Assembly (NCBI RefSeq): GCF_022014495.1
Contig: NZ_JAKLSQ010000019.1
Span: forward strand, 1-64,000
DNA from: Sandaracinobacteroides sayramensis
GTDB taxonomy: Bacteria; Pseudomonadota; Alphaproteobacteria; Sphingomonadales; Sphingomonadaceae
Reading direction: 5' to 3'
Length of the DNA stretch: 64,000 bases
Both the position numbers and the translations under genes were made by a program. The notes under the pieces are model-generated. The model had not been told where the DNA came from, made no database searches, and saw only the letters and a list, made by a program, of their open reading frames with translations. Positions 51,132 to 59,282 of this stretch are shown here, one piece after another (position 1 is the stretch's first letter; the number at the start of each line of letters is the position of its first letter).

Positions 51132-52429
51132 TGGACCTCGGCAAGTGTGCGGGCGATATCCGTTCGATAGACCTGAAGGGCCGGAATCAGGGCAGCGAGC
51201 AGCCCCAGCCCCAGCGCCCCGAGCAGGATCAGAAGCTCCGCGGGATCGAAGTGCAGCGCCGACACGCCAAGCTCCCGCAGTTCCGGGAAGATGGCCGCGG
51301 CGACGCCGACGACGGCGTGGCCCAGCAGCAATCCCAGAATGGCGCCGGCGGCCGCCAGCAACAGCCCTTCCAGCAGGACCTGGCCGAAGACCTGCCCGCG
51401 CGAGGCGCCGATCACCCTCAGAAGGGCCATGTCGCCCTGGCGCTTCTGCAGCGAGCCGTAGAGCGCCACGAAGATGGAAAGCGCGGCCGTCAGCATCTGC
51501 AGCAGCGCCAGAACGCGCATCGTGTCCAGGCCGATCCCCACGAGAGAAAGGATTCGGGCCAGTTCGACCGCGGGCACGGCGGCCTGGAGATCCGTTTGCC
51601 GGTTGATGAAGCCCGGAAGCTGCACCGCGCCCAGAGCCGAGCGGTAGCGGACGAGGATGGCCGTAACCTCGGGCTTCAGCTCCGCCTGCCGGCCGGAATC
51701 CATCGCCGCCGGTGCGGGCCGGGCCTCATGATCGTGATCGTGATCGTGATGGTGGCCGTGGGTCTCCTCAGCGGATGGCGCATGCTCATGGCCATCCTCA
51801 TGCTCCTCATGGTGGATTCCATGGACGTTCCAGACGCTTTCCACCGGCGTCAGGATCAGCCGGTCGACCACCGTGCCGGTGGGCTTCAGCCGGCCGACGA
51901 CGGTGAAGGGCGTGTCCTCATGGCTGTGGCCGCCTTCGCCGAGGCCGTGGCTGCCCGTGAACCGCTGCCCGAGCGCGGCATGGGTGCCGGCCGCGACGGC
52001 GCTGCCGATCACCGCCTCCATGGGCCGGTCGAACAGGCGCCCGTCCGCCAGCTCCGCGCCGTAAAGGTCGAGATAGCCGGCCTCCGTTCCGACGATGCGG
52101 AAGCCGCGGAAGTTGTCGCCCAGGGCCAGCGGGATCGCCTGGCCCACCGTCGGCTGCCGGCGCAGCAGGTCGAGCGTCTCCAACGGGATGTTGCCGGTCG
52201 GCGCGTCGATATGGAAGACGCCCGACAGGATCAGCTGCATCGGCGAGCCCTTGGCGCCCACCACCAGATCGATCCCCTGCGCGTCGCGGTCGAGCCGGCT
52301 TTCCAGCTGGCTGGCGAATATCCGCAGCAGCACCAGCGTGGCGACGCCGAGCGTCAGCAGCAGGATATTCAGCAGCGTGGCCAGCTTCCGGTCCCGGAGA
52401 TAGGCCAGCGTCAGGGCGAAGATGCTCAT
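51128..52429 (-). CDS. FtsX/MacB-like ABC transporter permease with a histidine-rich periplasmic loop
   Basis: 433 residues with the four-helix FtsX layout: one N-terminal transmembrane helix (LATLLNILLLTLGVATLVLL), a large periplasmic domain, and three C-terminal helices (LLQMLTAALSIFVALYGSL; LLLAAAGAILGLLLGHAVV; LLILLGALGLGLLAALIPAL). Inside the periplasmic domain, about residues 200-235, lies a stretch with 13 His among about 34 residues, including HGHHHDHDHDHEA, absent from ordinary MacB/LolC proteins. It corresponds by context to PA4065 of Pseudomonas. It overlaps its ATPase gene by 4 bp. Confidence 0.88.
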   Translation of the reverse strand: MSIFALTLAYLRDRKLATLLNILLLTLGVATLVLLRIFASQLESRLDRDAQGIDLVVGAKGSPMQLILSGVFHIDAPTGNIPLETLDLLRRQPTVGQAIPLALGDNFRGFRIVGTEAGYLDLYGAELADGRLFDRPMEAVIGSAVAAGTHAALGQRFTGSHGLGEGGHSHEDTPFTVVGRLKPTGTVVDRLILTPVESVWNVHGIHHEEHEDGHEHAPSAEETHGHHHDHDHDHEARPAPAAMDSGRQAELKPEVTAILVRYRSALGAVQLPGFINRQTDLQAAVPAVELARILSLVGIGLDTMRVLALLQMLTAALSIFVALYGSLQKRQGDMALLRVIGASRGQVFGQVLLEGLLLAAAGAILGLLLGHAVVGVAAAIFPELRELGVSALHFDPAELLILLGALGLGLLAALIPALQVYRTDIARTLAEVQ

Positions 52430-53085
52430 GCGCGCGCCGCCAGTTCCAGCCTGTGCGCGAAACGGCCGCGAACGCGCTCGTCATGCGTGGCGACCAGCAG
52501 CGTCGCGCCGGTGGCGGCGGCGGAATCGAAAAGCAGATCCAGCATCCGGCCGGTATTCGCGTCGTCCAGGGCGGAGGTGGGCTCGTCGGCGATCACCAGC
52601 GCCGGGCGCGCCACCAGCGCCCGCGCAATGGCGGCGCGCTGGCCTTCGCCCTGGCTCAGCTCGCGCGGGCGGCCATGGGCGCGGTGCGACAGGCCGACGC
52701 GCCCGATCAGCCGGTCGACATCCGCCTCGTCCCGAAGCCTCCGGCCGATCGTCTGCGCCAGAAGCAGATTCTGCCGCACGGTCAGGGCGGAGACCAGCCG
52801 CAGCGTCTGGAACACCAGGCCGATGCGGCGCCGGCGCAGATCGTCCTTTTCCAGGGCAGAGACCCCCGTCATCCGCTCGCCGGCGACCCGCACCTCGCCG
52901 CCGGTCGGCGCGACGAGACCGCAGACGATGTTGATGAGGCTGGTCTTGCCGGAGCCGGACGGGCCGAGAAGCAGCGCATGCTCCCCCGGCCGCAGAGCCC
53001 AATGCTCGATTTCAACGATGGTCCGGCCGCCGATCGCATGGTGCACGGCCTTCAGTTCCAGCAGCGGTTCATCCTGCAAAGCCAT
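52426..53085 (-). CDS. ABC transporter ATP-binding protein (MacB/LolD-like)
   Basis: 219 residues. Walker A is GPSGSGKTS near residue 40, Q-loop in GLVFQTLRL, and Walker B is ALVIADEPTSALD followed by the H-loop in VATHDERV. The signature motif reads LSQGEGQR rather than the usual LSGGEQQR. It is 1 bp downstream of the small secreted protein gene and 4 bp overlapping with the permease gene. It energises the His-loop permease; by analogy with PA4064 it belongs to a zinc-starvation response. Confidence 0.9.
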   Translation of the reverse strand: MALQDEPLLELKAVHHAIGGRTIVEIEHWALRPGEHALLLGPSGSGKTSLINIVCGLVAPTGGEVRVAGERMTGVSALEKDDLRRRRIGLVFQTLRLVSALTVRQNLLLAQTIGRRLRDEADVDRLIGRVGLSHRAHGRPRELSQGEGQRAAIARALVARPALVIADEPTSALDDANTGRMLDLLFDSAAATGATLLVATHDERVRGRFAHRLELAARA

Positions 53086-53086
53086 G

Positions 53087-53392
53087 TCAAAGCCGGCCGG
53101 ATGTGGGGTCCGACCTCTCCGCCTGAAGGGGGGGAAGGGGCTCCGGCGAACTCGGCTCCCTGACTTGAGCGACGCCCGGAAAACGGCTCAGAAAAGCCTG
53201 ACGCGCTCTCTGCATGGTCGCGAGGCGCTCGGCTTCGGCCTGCGCCTCGGAAACCGGGGCGGATTCATAGTCTGCATCATAGCCCCATCCCCCCATGAAG
53301 CCGTGCATGTCGCAGGCGAAGGCGGAGGAATGCCCGGACAGCAGGGCGAAAGCGACCAGGGAGAGGGGCCGGATGACGGGCTTCCAGATCAT
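53087..53392 (-). CDS. Small secreted protein of the zinc-regulated ABC operon
   Basis: 101 residues. A signal peptide (SLVAFALLSGHSSAFA) is followed by a mature N-terminus CDMHGFMGGWGYDAD, where Cys, Asp, His and Met could bind metal, and then a charged helix and a proline-rich tail. I do not recognise a family. It occupies the position of the DUF2796 protein (PA4063) in the Pseudomonas operon but is much shorter and lacks its His-rich part, which here is found in the permease instead. The ATG at 53392 coincides with the predicted transcription start, so translation may be leaderless. Confidence 0.75.
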   Translation of the reverse strand: MIWKPVIRPLSLVAFALLSGHSSAFACDMHGFMGGWGYDADYESAPVSEAQAEAERLATMQRARQAFLSRFPGVAQVREPSSPEPLPPLQAERSDPTSGRL

Positions 53393-53427
53393 CCTGATAT
53401 GTTATTCTGTTACGCCTTCATCCGCAA
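53392..53427 (-). promoter_or_regulatory. Zur-box-like operator and promoter of the small protein/ABC/DUF3299 operon
   Basis: On the minus strand TTGCGG (53427-53422), 17 bp, then TAACAT (53404-53399). The Zur-box-like 22-mer covers 53413-53392; GTAACAGAATAACATATC agrees at 15 of 18 positions with the sequence upstream of the TonB receptor. The predicted start site falls at or next to the A of the ATG. Confidence 0.6.
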
Positions 53428-53447
53428 TAGCGCGATCCTGTTCCCGG

Positions 53448-54161
53448 TCAGCCGTCGACCCGCCCCATTTCCTCGAGATAGAGGTTTTCCAGTTCCGTCG
53501 CGGTGATGTCGGCGGCAGCCAGCATGCGGCGGAGCTTTCCCTGCCGCATCAGGCCTATGCGCGTTCCCACTTCGCGGGCGCGGAACAGATCGTGGGTCAC
53601 CATCAGCACCGCCGCCCCGGAATCGCGCTGGCGAACGATCAGGTCGTGGAATTCCGCCGAAGCCTGCGGATCCAGCCCGGACGTCGGCTCGTCCAGCAGC
53701 AGCGCGCGCGCTTCCTTGGCGATGGCGAGCGCCAGGCCGACTTTCTGCCGCATGCCCTTCGAATAGCCGGAGGCGCGCCGGTCCATCGCCTGCTCCGGCA
53801 GCCCGGCCTGCGACAGACAGCGGCGCAGAAAGGCGGGGGAGCGATCTTCCAGGCCCGAAAGGGCGACGAAATAGGCCAGATTCTCGCAGCCCGACAATTC
53901 GCCGAACAGCGCGATCTGTTCCGGCACATAAAGGAGCTTGCGCTTGCTGCCGACCGGATCGCGGCGCACGTCGACTCCGTCGACCCGGGCTTCGCCCGAG
54001 GTCGGCTCCAGAAAGCCGAGGAACAGGTTGATCGTCGTCGTCTTGCCCGCGCCATTGGCGCCGAGCAGGCAGACGATCTCGCCCGGATCGACCCGCAGGT
54101 CGAGCGTATCGAGCGCGCGGTGCGCTCCGAAATCCTTGGTCAGCGAGACGGCTTCGAGCAT
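53448..54161 (-). CDS. ABC transporter ATP-binding protein (ABC-2 exporter type)
   Basis: 237 residues. Walker A is GANGAGKTT, Q-loop LLYVPEQIALF, signature YSKGMRQK (the LSGGQ equivalent of ABC-2 ATPases), Walker B ALLLDEPTSGLDP and H-loop MVTHDLF. It resembles NosF/CcmA-like ATPases that partner ABC-2 permeases. ATG 54161 has GAGGA upstream; a TTG at 54176 overlapping the permease stop is possible. It is the last gene of the coupled receptor-permease-permease-ATPase operon. Confidence 0.88.
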   Translation of the reverse strand: MLEAVSLTKDFGAHRALDTLDLRVDPGEIVCLLGANGAGKTTTINLFLGFLEPTSGEARVDGVDVRRDPVGSKRKLLYVPEQIALFGELSGCENLAYFVALSGLEDRSPAFLRRCLSQAGLPEQAMDRRASGYSKGMRQKVGLALAIAKEARALLLDEPTSGLDPQASAEFHDLIVRQRDSGAAVLMVTHDLFRAREVGTRIGLMRQGKLRRMLAAADITATELENLYLEEMGRVDG

Positions 54162-54172
54162 CGGGGAGGTCC

Positions 54173-55567
54173 TCAAAGAAGCTTCGCCGCGCCTTGCCGC
54201 AGGCGAAGCGCCGCCGGCGCCAGCACCAGCGCGGTGAACAGAAGCAAGGCGAGAATGTCGCGCAGCAGAGGCCCGCTGCGCGGCGGCTCGACGAATTCGA
54301 AGCGCAGCAGGGGCCGGTCATAGTCGGCAAGCGTCATGAGCCGGTCCTTGTCCATCCAGTCGAAGGCCAGTTTCCGCGCTTCGGCGGCGAAGTCCCGCGC
54401 CTGCCGCTGGAAGGCGGTGGCGCGGCCGGCGTCCGTCCCGGCGACCCGGTCGAGCGCGTCCTGCGCGATCACGGCCGGAGACAGGAAGCGCAGCCGGTCC
54501 TCCAGCGCGCGGTGCCGGGCCCAGCCTTCGGCATAGGCCCTATGGATGGGGCCCAGCCGCGCGTCGCGCTGAAGCGCCTCGCCCCGGCTGTGCCAGAGCG
54601 AGGCCGGATAGGCGCGGCCGGACTCGGCGGTCGCCGCCTGGCGCGCCGCGCTCCGGTTCGCTTCCCGCACCTCCAGCCCGGCGACGCGGACGGCGTTCGT
54701 ATAGGCCATGGCCGAGGGTGGCGGGGCGGCAAGCTCCGCCACGGCCACCGCCACCGCCGGCAGCAGCAGGACGATCGCCAGCCAGGCCGTGCCGCCGGCG
54801 AGAGCGGCGGTGGTCGATACCCGCACGAGGAGATTGATGAGAATGGCGAGCGCGATCCAGAAGGCGCCATAGGCCAGAATGACCATGGCGAGGACGGCGA
54901 TGTCGCGCATATGCTGTCCGCCGGCGGCGAGCAGCCAGCCGCAGGCGATCAGCATCGCCCCCAGCAGTATCGAGCCGCCGCGCACCAGCGCCCGCGTCAG
55001 GATCAGTTTCGCGGGGCGCACGGGCTGGGCGAGCTGGAACCGGGCGCTGCCATTCTCCACGTCGCGCGCCCAGAAATCATAGGTCGCGGCAAGCAGCAGC
55101 AACGGCATCAGCACGACGATCACGAAGGCCAGGTCGAACCGGCCCGCCGCGAGCACGGCGGGGCTTTCAAGCCCTGTCGCATGCGAATCGAACATCGCCC
55201 AGGGGTCGGCGAACGGCGCCACATTCGCTGCCGCCGGATAGCCTTCCGCCTGCCCGGCCGACAGCGCCGCGAGCGGCGCATTGGGCAGCCCGGCGCGGAA
55301 GGGAAGCGCGCTCGCGTAGATCAGGCCGAAATTGGGCTTCTCGCCCTTTGCCACCATCGCCGCGAATTCGTCGCGCCGCTTCCCCATGATTTCATCGGCC
55401 TTGGCCACGGCTTCCTGCACGGCAAGCTGGCGCTGCTCCGCCCAGCGGGCGCCGGTCAGCGCCGCATAGCCCGCGGCGATCAGGAACAGGATCAGCATCG
55501 CCCGCATCACCGGATCGCGCCAGGCCCGCACCAGTTCGAGGCGCGCGATGGAGGTTCCCCAGCTCAT
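54173..55567 (-). CDS. ABC-2 family permease, DUF3526-like (second of two)
   Basis: 464 residues. A first transmembrane helix (MRAMLILFLIAAGYAALT) is followed by a long extracytoplasmic region, then helices at LAFVIVVLMPLLLLAATY, GSILLGAMLIACGWLLA, IAVLAMVILAYGAFWIALAILINLL and LAIVLLLPAVAVAVAEL, another large soluble part, and a last helix near the C-terminus. DVENGSARFQLAQPVRPAKLILTR is the ABC-2 coupling region. The ATG shares ATGA with the preceding permease gene. It resembles permeases annotated as DUF3526 or multicopper-enzyme-maturation type; the substrate is unknown. Confidence 0.82.
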   Translation of the reverse strand: MSWGTSIARLELVRAWRDPVMRAMLILFLIAAGYAALTGARWAEQRQLAVQEAVAKADEIMGKRRDEFAAMVAKGEKPNFGLIYASALPFRAGLPNAPLAALSAGQAEGYPAAANVAPFADPWAMFDSHATGLESPAVLAAGRFDLAFVIVVLMPLLLLAATYDFWARDVENGSARFQLAQPVRPAKLILTRALVRGGSILLGAMLIACGWLLAAGGQHMRDIAVLAMVILAYGAFWIALAILINLLVRVSTTAALAGGTAWLAIVLLLPAVAVAVAELAAPPPSAMAYTNAVRVAGLEVREANRSAARQAATAESGRAYPASLWHSRGEALQRDARLGPIHRAYAEGWARHRALEDRLRFLSPAVIAQDALDRVAGTDAGRATAFQRQARDFAAEARKLAFDWMDKDRLMTLADYDRPLLRFEFVEPPRSGPLLRDILALLLFTALVLAPAALRLRQGAAKLL

Positions 55568-56997
55568 GCGCCGGCCCTTCCCAGGCGGCGCGCGGCGGCG
55601 AAGGCCAGCAGGACGGAAAGGCCGGCCCAGGCCAACAGGATGGCGAGGTCGGCCCAGTGGCGCGCCAATGCCTCTTGCGCCCACACGGGTTCGGCCACGA
55701 ACCGCATGTCGCCGGTGATCGCCGCGACATCGGCCATATAGGGCCCCTCGATGTCTCTCGGGCGATGGATGATGGCGCGGTTGAGCTTCTGCACCAGTTC
55801 GAAGCGGAAGCGGTCCGCCTGTTCGAGAAAGCGGCGGTGCGCCTGCTGGTCGGTCTGCGCCATCGCCGCCGACCAGGGCCGCATGGCCTGCGCGGGGGAC
55901 AGCAGGGAAAAGCGGCGCTGGATCGCCGCCTGCCGGTCGTAGCCGTCGTAAAGCGCGGCGAAGTGGCGGCGGTAGATGTCGGTCGACAGCGCCTCGCCGT
56001 GCAGTAGCGCGACGCCGTTGAAGTCGACCGGCAGGTCTTCGAGGCGGGTGACGCCATAGCGGCGCATGGTGTCCTGCCGCAGCCGTTCCAGCCGCGCGTC
56101 GCGCGGGTCATGGCCGCTCGGCCCCTCCATCACCTCGCGGGTGACCGCCGCCTCGAACGCCGGGCCGGAAAGCGTCGGCGCCCGCGCTTCCGCGAACGTC
56201 GGCGCGATCCGCGGCACGAACAGCGTCGCCATGGCCCAGAAGGCCAGCATCGCCACCAGCGAGGTTCGCGCCGAGGAGAAGGTGGCGGAAGCCGCGAGCG
56301 TCAGGGCCGCGAAGCTGAGCAGATAGAGGGCGTAGCCCAGCCCCATCCAGAGCAGCGGCACGATCTGGCCAGCCGCGCCGCCCGCAAGCCACAGGGCGCC
56401 AATTCCCGCCAGAGTTGCGGCCAGCAACAGCAGCAGGAGCATCGCGCCCACCCCCAGAAGGCGCCCGGCCATCAGCTTGCCCGGGGCGATGCCGGTTGCC
56501 AGCTCCTGCCGGAGCAGCCCGCGCGCGCGTTCCCCGGAGAAGGTCGCGAAGGCGGACAGGATGATGAGCAGCGGCACCAGCACCTGCAGCATCGTCGCCG
56601 GGCTGAGGCCGCCGAACCGGTCGAGAGAGGTGCCGCCGTCGATCGCCCGGTGGCGCGCCGGATTGTTCGCATGCGCCTCCAGCTTTAGCGAGGTGCCGAG
56701 CTGGGGGAGCAGCCCGGGGTCCATGACGGCCAGCGGCGACAGCGGCTTGAAGAGATAGCGGCCGAAATGCGCCGCGCCATGCGGATTGGCCGCCCCCTGC
56801 ATCGCCCAGACCCGCGCTTCCTCCGCCTGCGCCGCCTGCCGCTCCGCTTCCTGCGCCGTCTGCAGCGCGGCCCCGGTCATGGCCGCGGTGCACAGCAGCA
56901 GCAACAGCGCCAGCCCCAGCAGCATCAGTCGGCGGTCGCGGACAAGCAGCCGCCATTGCAGGCCGGCGACGACGGGAACGGCGCCACCCGCGCGCAT
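55564..56997 (-). CDS. ABC-2 family permease, DUF3526-like (first of two)
   Basis: 477 residues with the same architecture as its downstream neighbour: an N-terminal helix (LMLLGLALLLLLCTAAMTG), a large soluble region, helices around MLQVLVPLLIILSAFATF, LLGVGAMLLLLLLAATLAG and LWMGLGYALYLLSFAALTLA, a second soluble region, and a final helix. SGERARGLLRQELATGIAPGKLMAGR is the coupling segment. The pair should form a heterodimeric channel with the ATPase encoded last. Its ATG overlaps the TonB receptor stop codon by 4 bp, so receptor and transporter are made together. Confidence 0.82.
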   Translation of the reverse strand: MRAGGAVPVVAGLQWRLLVRDRRLMLLGLALLLLLCTAAMTGAALQTAQEAERQAAQAEEARVWAMQGAANPHGAAHFGRYLFKPLSPLAVMDPGLLPQLGTSLKLEAHANNPARHRAIDGGTSLDRFGGLSPATMLQVLVPLLIILSAFATFSGERARGLLRQELATGIAPGKLMAGRLLGVGAMLLLLLLAATLAGIGALWLAGGAAGQIVPLLWMGLGYALYLLSFAALTLAASATFSSARTSLVAMLAFWAMATLFVPRIAPTFAEARAPTLSGPAFEAAVTREVMEGPSGHDPRDARLERLRQDTMRRYGVTRLEDLPVDFNGVALLHGEALSTDIYRRHFAALYDGYDRQAAIQRRFSLLSPAQAMRPWSAAMAQTDQQAHRRFLEQADRFRFELVQKLNRAIIHRPRDIEGPYMADVAAITGDMRFVAEPVWAQEALARHWADLAILLAWAGLSVLLAFAAARRLGRAGA

Positions 56998-59105
56998 CAG
57001 TAGCTGGCCCTCAGCGTCAGCAGGACGTTCCGCGGCTCGCCATAGAAGTTATAGGTGTTGATCGAGCCGACGCGCTGGTAATAAACCTTGTCGAACAGGT
57101 TGTTGACGCTGACGAAGGCGCGCAGCCCGTCGCTGAAGCGCCACCCGAGCTGGCCGCCGGCCACGGCGAACGGGCCTTGCTCCCGAAGGTTCGCCACGCC
57201 CGCGCCGATCACACTGCTTTGCCCGTTCAGGCTGACGGAGGCGAAGCCGCCGCCCAGCGCGGCCGGCTCGTAGCGGGCATAGAATTTATACTGGTGGCGC
57301 GGGGTGAAGATGTCGAACACCGCGCCGGTCTGCGCCGCCGTTCCCACTTCATATTCGGTTTTCGTGTTGGTGTAGCTGGCGGTGAGGTCGAGCCCATCCA
57401 TCGGCGAGCCGCTGACTTCGGCCTCGAACCCCTCGATACGGACGACGCCGGCCGGCACGAAGAAGCCGGGGGCGGCGGTGTCGGCGAGCGCGCGGTTCTT
57501 GTCCTTGCTGCGGAAAACCGCGGCGCTGGCGTTCAGCTTGCCGTCGAGGAAGCGCCCCTTCAGCCCCACCTCATATTGCGCCCCCACGCGCGGCTCCAGC
57601 ACGCTGCCGTCGCTGCGTTGCGCGGTCTGCGGATTGAAGATGTCCGAATAGCTTCCATAGAGCGTCGCATTGCCGGCGAGGTGCACAACCGCGCCGATGC
57701 TTGGCGTGAACACGCCGCGCTCCCGCGCGGTCACCCGGAAATCGCTTGGAACGGACGGGGGAATGCCCCGGCTCTTGTTGGTGTAGTCGCTGAAGCGGCC
57801 GCCGGCGACGATCGTCAGCCGCTCGATCGGCCGCAGCCGGAGCTGCGCGTGCACGCCGCTCTGCCGCAGGTCGGTCTCGCTGCCGGAGGTGTATTGCACC
57901 GGCGGCAGGGGAATCGCGTCCGGATTGAAGATGGAGAATCGGCCCACGGAGGTCTGCGTCCGGGCGAGGAAGGATGTCGTCCGCTTGTCGAAGCTGTAGC
58001 CGACGGTCAGCTGCTGCTCGCGCCCGAACAGGGTGAAGGGGCCGGTGGCATAGGCGTCCAACGCCGTCTTGCCATTCTCCCCCTTGCTGCGCCGGTTCAC
58101 ATATTCCGCCGTCAGCGTCAGCGGATCGACGCCGGTGCCGGGGCGGATGAAGGCATCCTCCCAGGCGCGCGGAATGTCCCGGTGCAGCGCGCGCACGGTG
58201 AGCGACCAGTCGCCGAGCCGCTGCTGCACCTCGGCGGCATATTCGATGGTGGTTTCGGTGAACAGGTTCCAGTTCGGCAGATGCTGGAAATCGCGGGGGA
58301 AGTTCAGGAACCGCTGGTCGGTGAAGGCCGGCTGCCCGCTCATCGGCGTCTGGGCTTCGGTGTCCTGATAGCTGAACGACCCGCCGATGCTGGTCGTGGG
58401 TGTGAGATCGAAGTCGACCGCCGCATAGGAGGTGAGCTTGCGCGTGTGGGACTTCGCCTGGAAGAAGTTCCGATCGTGCAGCGCCCCCACGACGCGGGCC
58501 CGCAGGCGCCCGTCCCGGTCGATGGGGCCGCCGATATCGAATTCGCCGCGGTAGTTGTTCCACGAACCGCCGGAAAGCGCGCCGGAGATGGCGAACCGCT
58601 CCTGCCCCCGCTTGCGGATGAGGTTGATCGTGCCGCCCGGAGAGCCCGATCCGCGGAACAGGCCGGTCGGCCCGCGCTGGACCTCGATCCGCTCGTAGAT
58701 GACGAGGTCGAATTCCGGCACGCCGGAGGAGAAGGTGGACGGCACACCGTCATAGGCGAAATCGAGAACGAAGCCGCGCGAGCGGAAATCCGGGTTGGTG
58801 CCGTCGAACGGCATCACCGTGACGCCCGCGACCGTCTGCACCGCTTCTCCGATGGTGAAGAGGTTGCGATCCTCTATCTGCTCCCGGGTCACCACGCTGA
58901 CGGATTGCGGAACCTCCAGCAGCGGAACCGGGCTTTTCCCCGCGACGGAAGCCCTTTCGGGGGCATATCCGTCGTCCGCCGCGACTCCTGTCACGACGAT
59001 ATCGGAAAGACGGCGCTTGTCTTCCTGATCGCCGGCAAAGGCCGGAGCGGTGAAGAAGGGCAGCCCAAGCGCCAATGCCGCGCGAAGCGGCGAACGGATA
59101 TCCAC
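56997..59105 (-). CDS. TonB-dependent receptor, siderophore/metallophore type, Zur-box controlled
   Basis: 702 residues. A signal peptide ends at FTAPAFAGDQ, with a TonB-box-like DIVVTGVA, a plug with VPQSVSVVTREQIEDRNLFTIGEAVQTVAGVTV and IEVQRGPTGLFRGSGSPGGTINLIRK, and a beta-barrel ending LLTLRASY. The plug wording is that of siderophore receptors of the FhuA/FpvA group. The start is taken as GTG 59105, which has GGGGGAATC upstream and gives a clean signal peptide; the ATG at 59141 lies within the Zur-box and is rejected. Uptake of a zinc complex is the inferred role. Confidence 0.9.
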   Translation of the reverse strand: MDIRSPLRAALALGLPFFTAPAFAGDQEDKRRLSDIVVTGVAADDGYAPERASVAGKSPVPLLEVPQSVSVVTREQIEDRNLFTIGEAVQTVAGVTVMPFDGTNPDFRSRGFVLDFAYDGVPSTFSSGVPEFDLVIYERIEVQRGPTGLFRGSGSPGGTINLIRKRGQERFAISGALSGGSWNNYRGEFDIGGPIDRDGRLRARVVGALHDRNFFQAKSHTRKLTSYAAVDFDLTPTTSIGGSFSYQDTEAQTPMSGQPAFTDQRFLNFPRDFQHLPNWNLFTETTIEYAAEVQQRLGDWSLTVRALHRDIPRAWEDAFIRPGTGVDPLTLTAEYVNRRSKGENGKTALDAYATGPFTLFGREQQLTVGYSFDKRTTSFLARTQTSVGRFSIFNPDAIPLPPVQYTSGSETDLRQSGVHAQLRLRPIERLTIVAGGRFSDYTNKSRGIPPSVPSDFRVTARERGVFTPSIGAVVHLAGNATLYGSYSDIFNPQTAQRSDGSVLEPRVGAQYEVGLKGRFLDGKLNASAAVFRSKDKNRALADTAAPGFFVPAGVVRIEGFEAEVSGSPMDGLDLTASYTNTKTEYEVGTAAQTGAVFDIFTPRHQYKFYARYEPAALGGGFASVSLNGQSSVIGAGVANLREQGPFAVAGGQLGWRFSDGLRAFVSVNNLFDKVYYQRVGSINTYNFYGEPRNVLLTLRASY

Positions 59106-59117
59106 GATTCCCCCGAT

Positions 59118-59147
59118 GATAATGTAACGGTATAACATACCATTATC
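59118..59147. promoter_or_regulatory. Zur-box-like operator upstream of the TonB receptor
   Basis: GATAATG (59118-59124) and CATTATC (59141-59147) are perfect inverted arms around a core containing GGTATAACATACC. The segment 59124-59145 matches the merC-zur/zigA operator at 18 of 22 positions. It ends 13 bp before the GTG start. Confidence 0.72.
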
Positions 59148-59246
59148 GAAGCAATGTTCCTGAAGCAAGTCCTGGATTTGCAAGTCTAGCGAGCTGGGGT
59201 GAATTGCCCGCTGCCTTGGTCGCGGGCGCGCCCGAGAATCCGGCGC

Positions 59247-59265
59247 GCCGGCTTTCGAAGCCGGC
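59247..59265 (-). terminator. Hairpin downstream of the sensor kinase gene
   Basis: GCCGGCTT and AAGCCGGC pair perfectly (8 bp) around a 3-nt loop, 33 bp after the kinase stop. No U-tract follows on the minus strand, so it is a possible, not proven, terminator of the two-component operon. Confidence 0.45.
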
Positions 59266-59282
59266 TTCGATCGCGGAGCTTC

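Noticed and set aside
59105-59183. Upstream ATG starts for the zinc-regulated TonB receptor
   Set aside because: They fall inside or before the Zur-box-like palindrome and precede no signal peptide n-region; the GTG at 59105 has a Shine-Dalgarno-like GGGGGA and a clean signal peptide.
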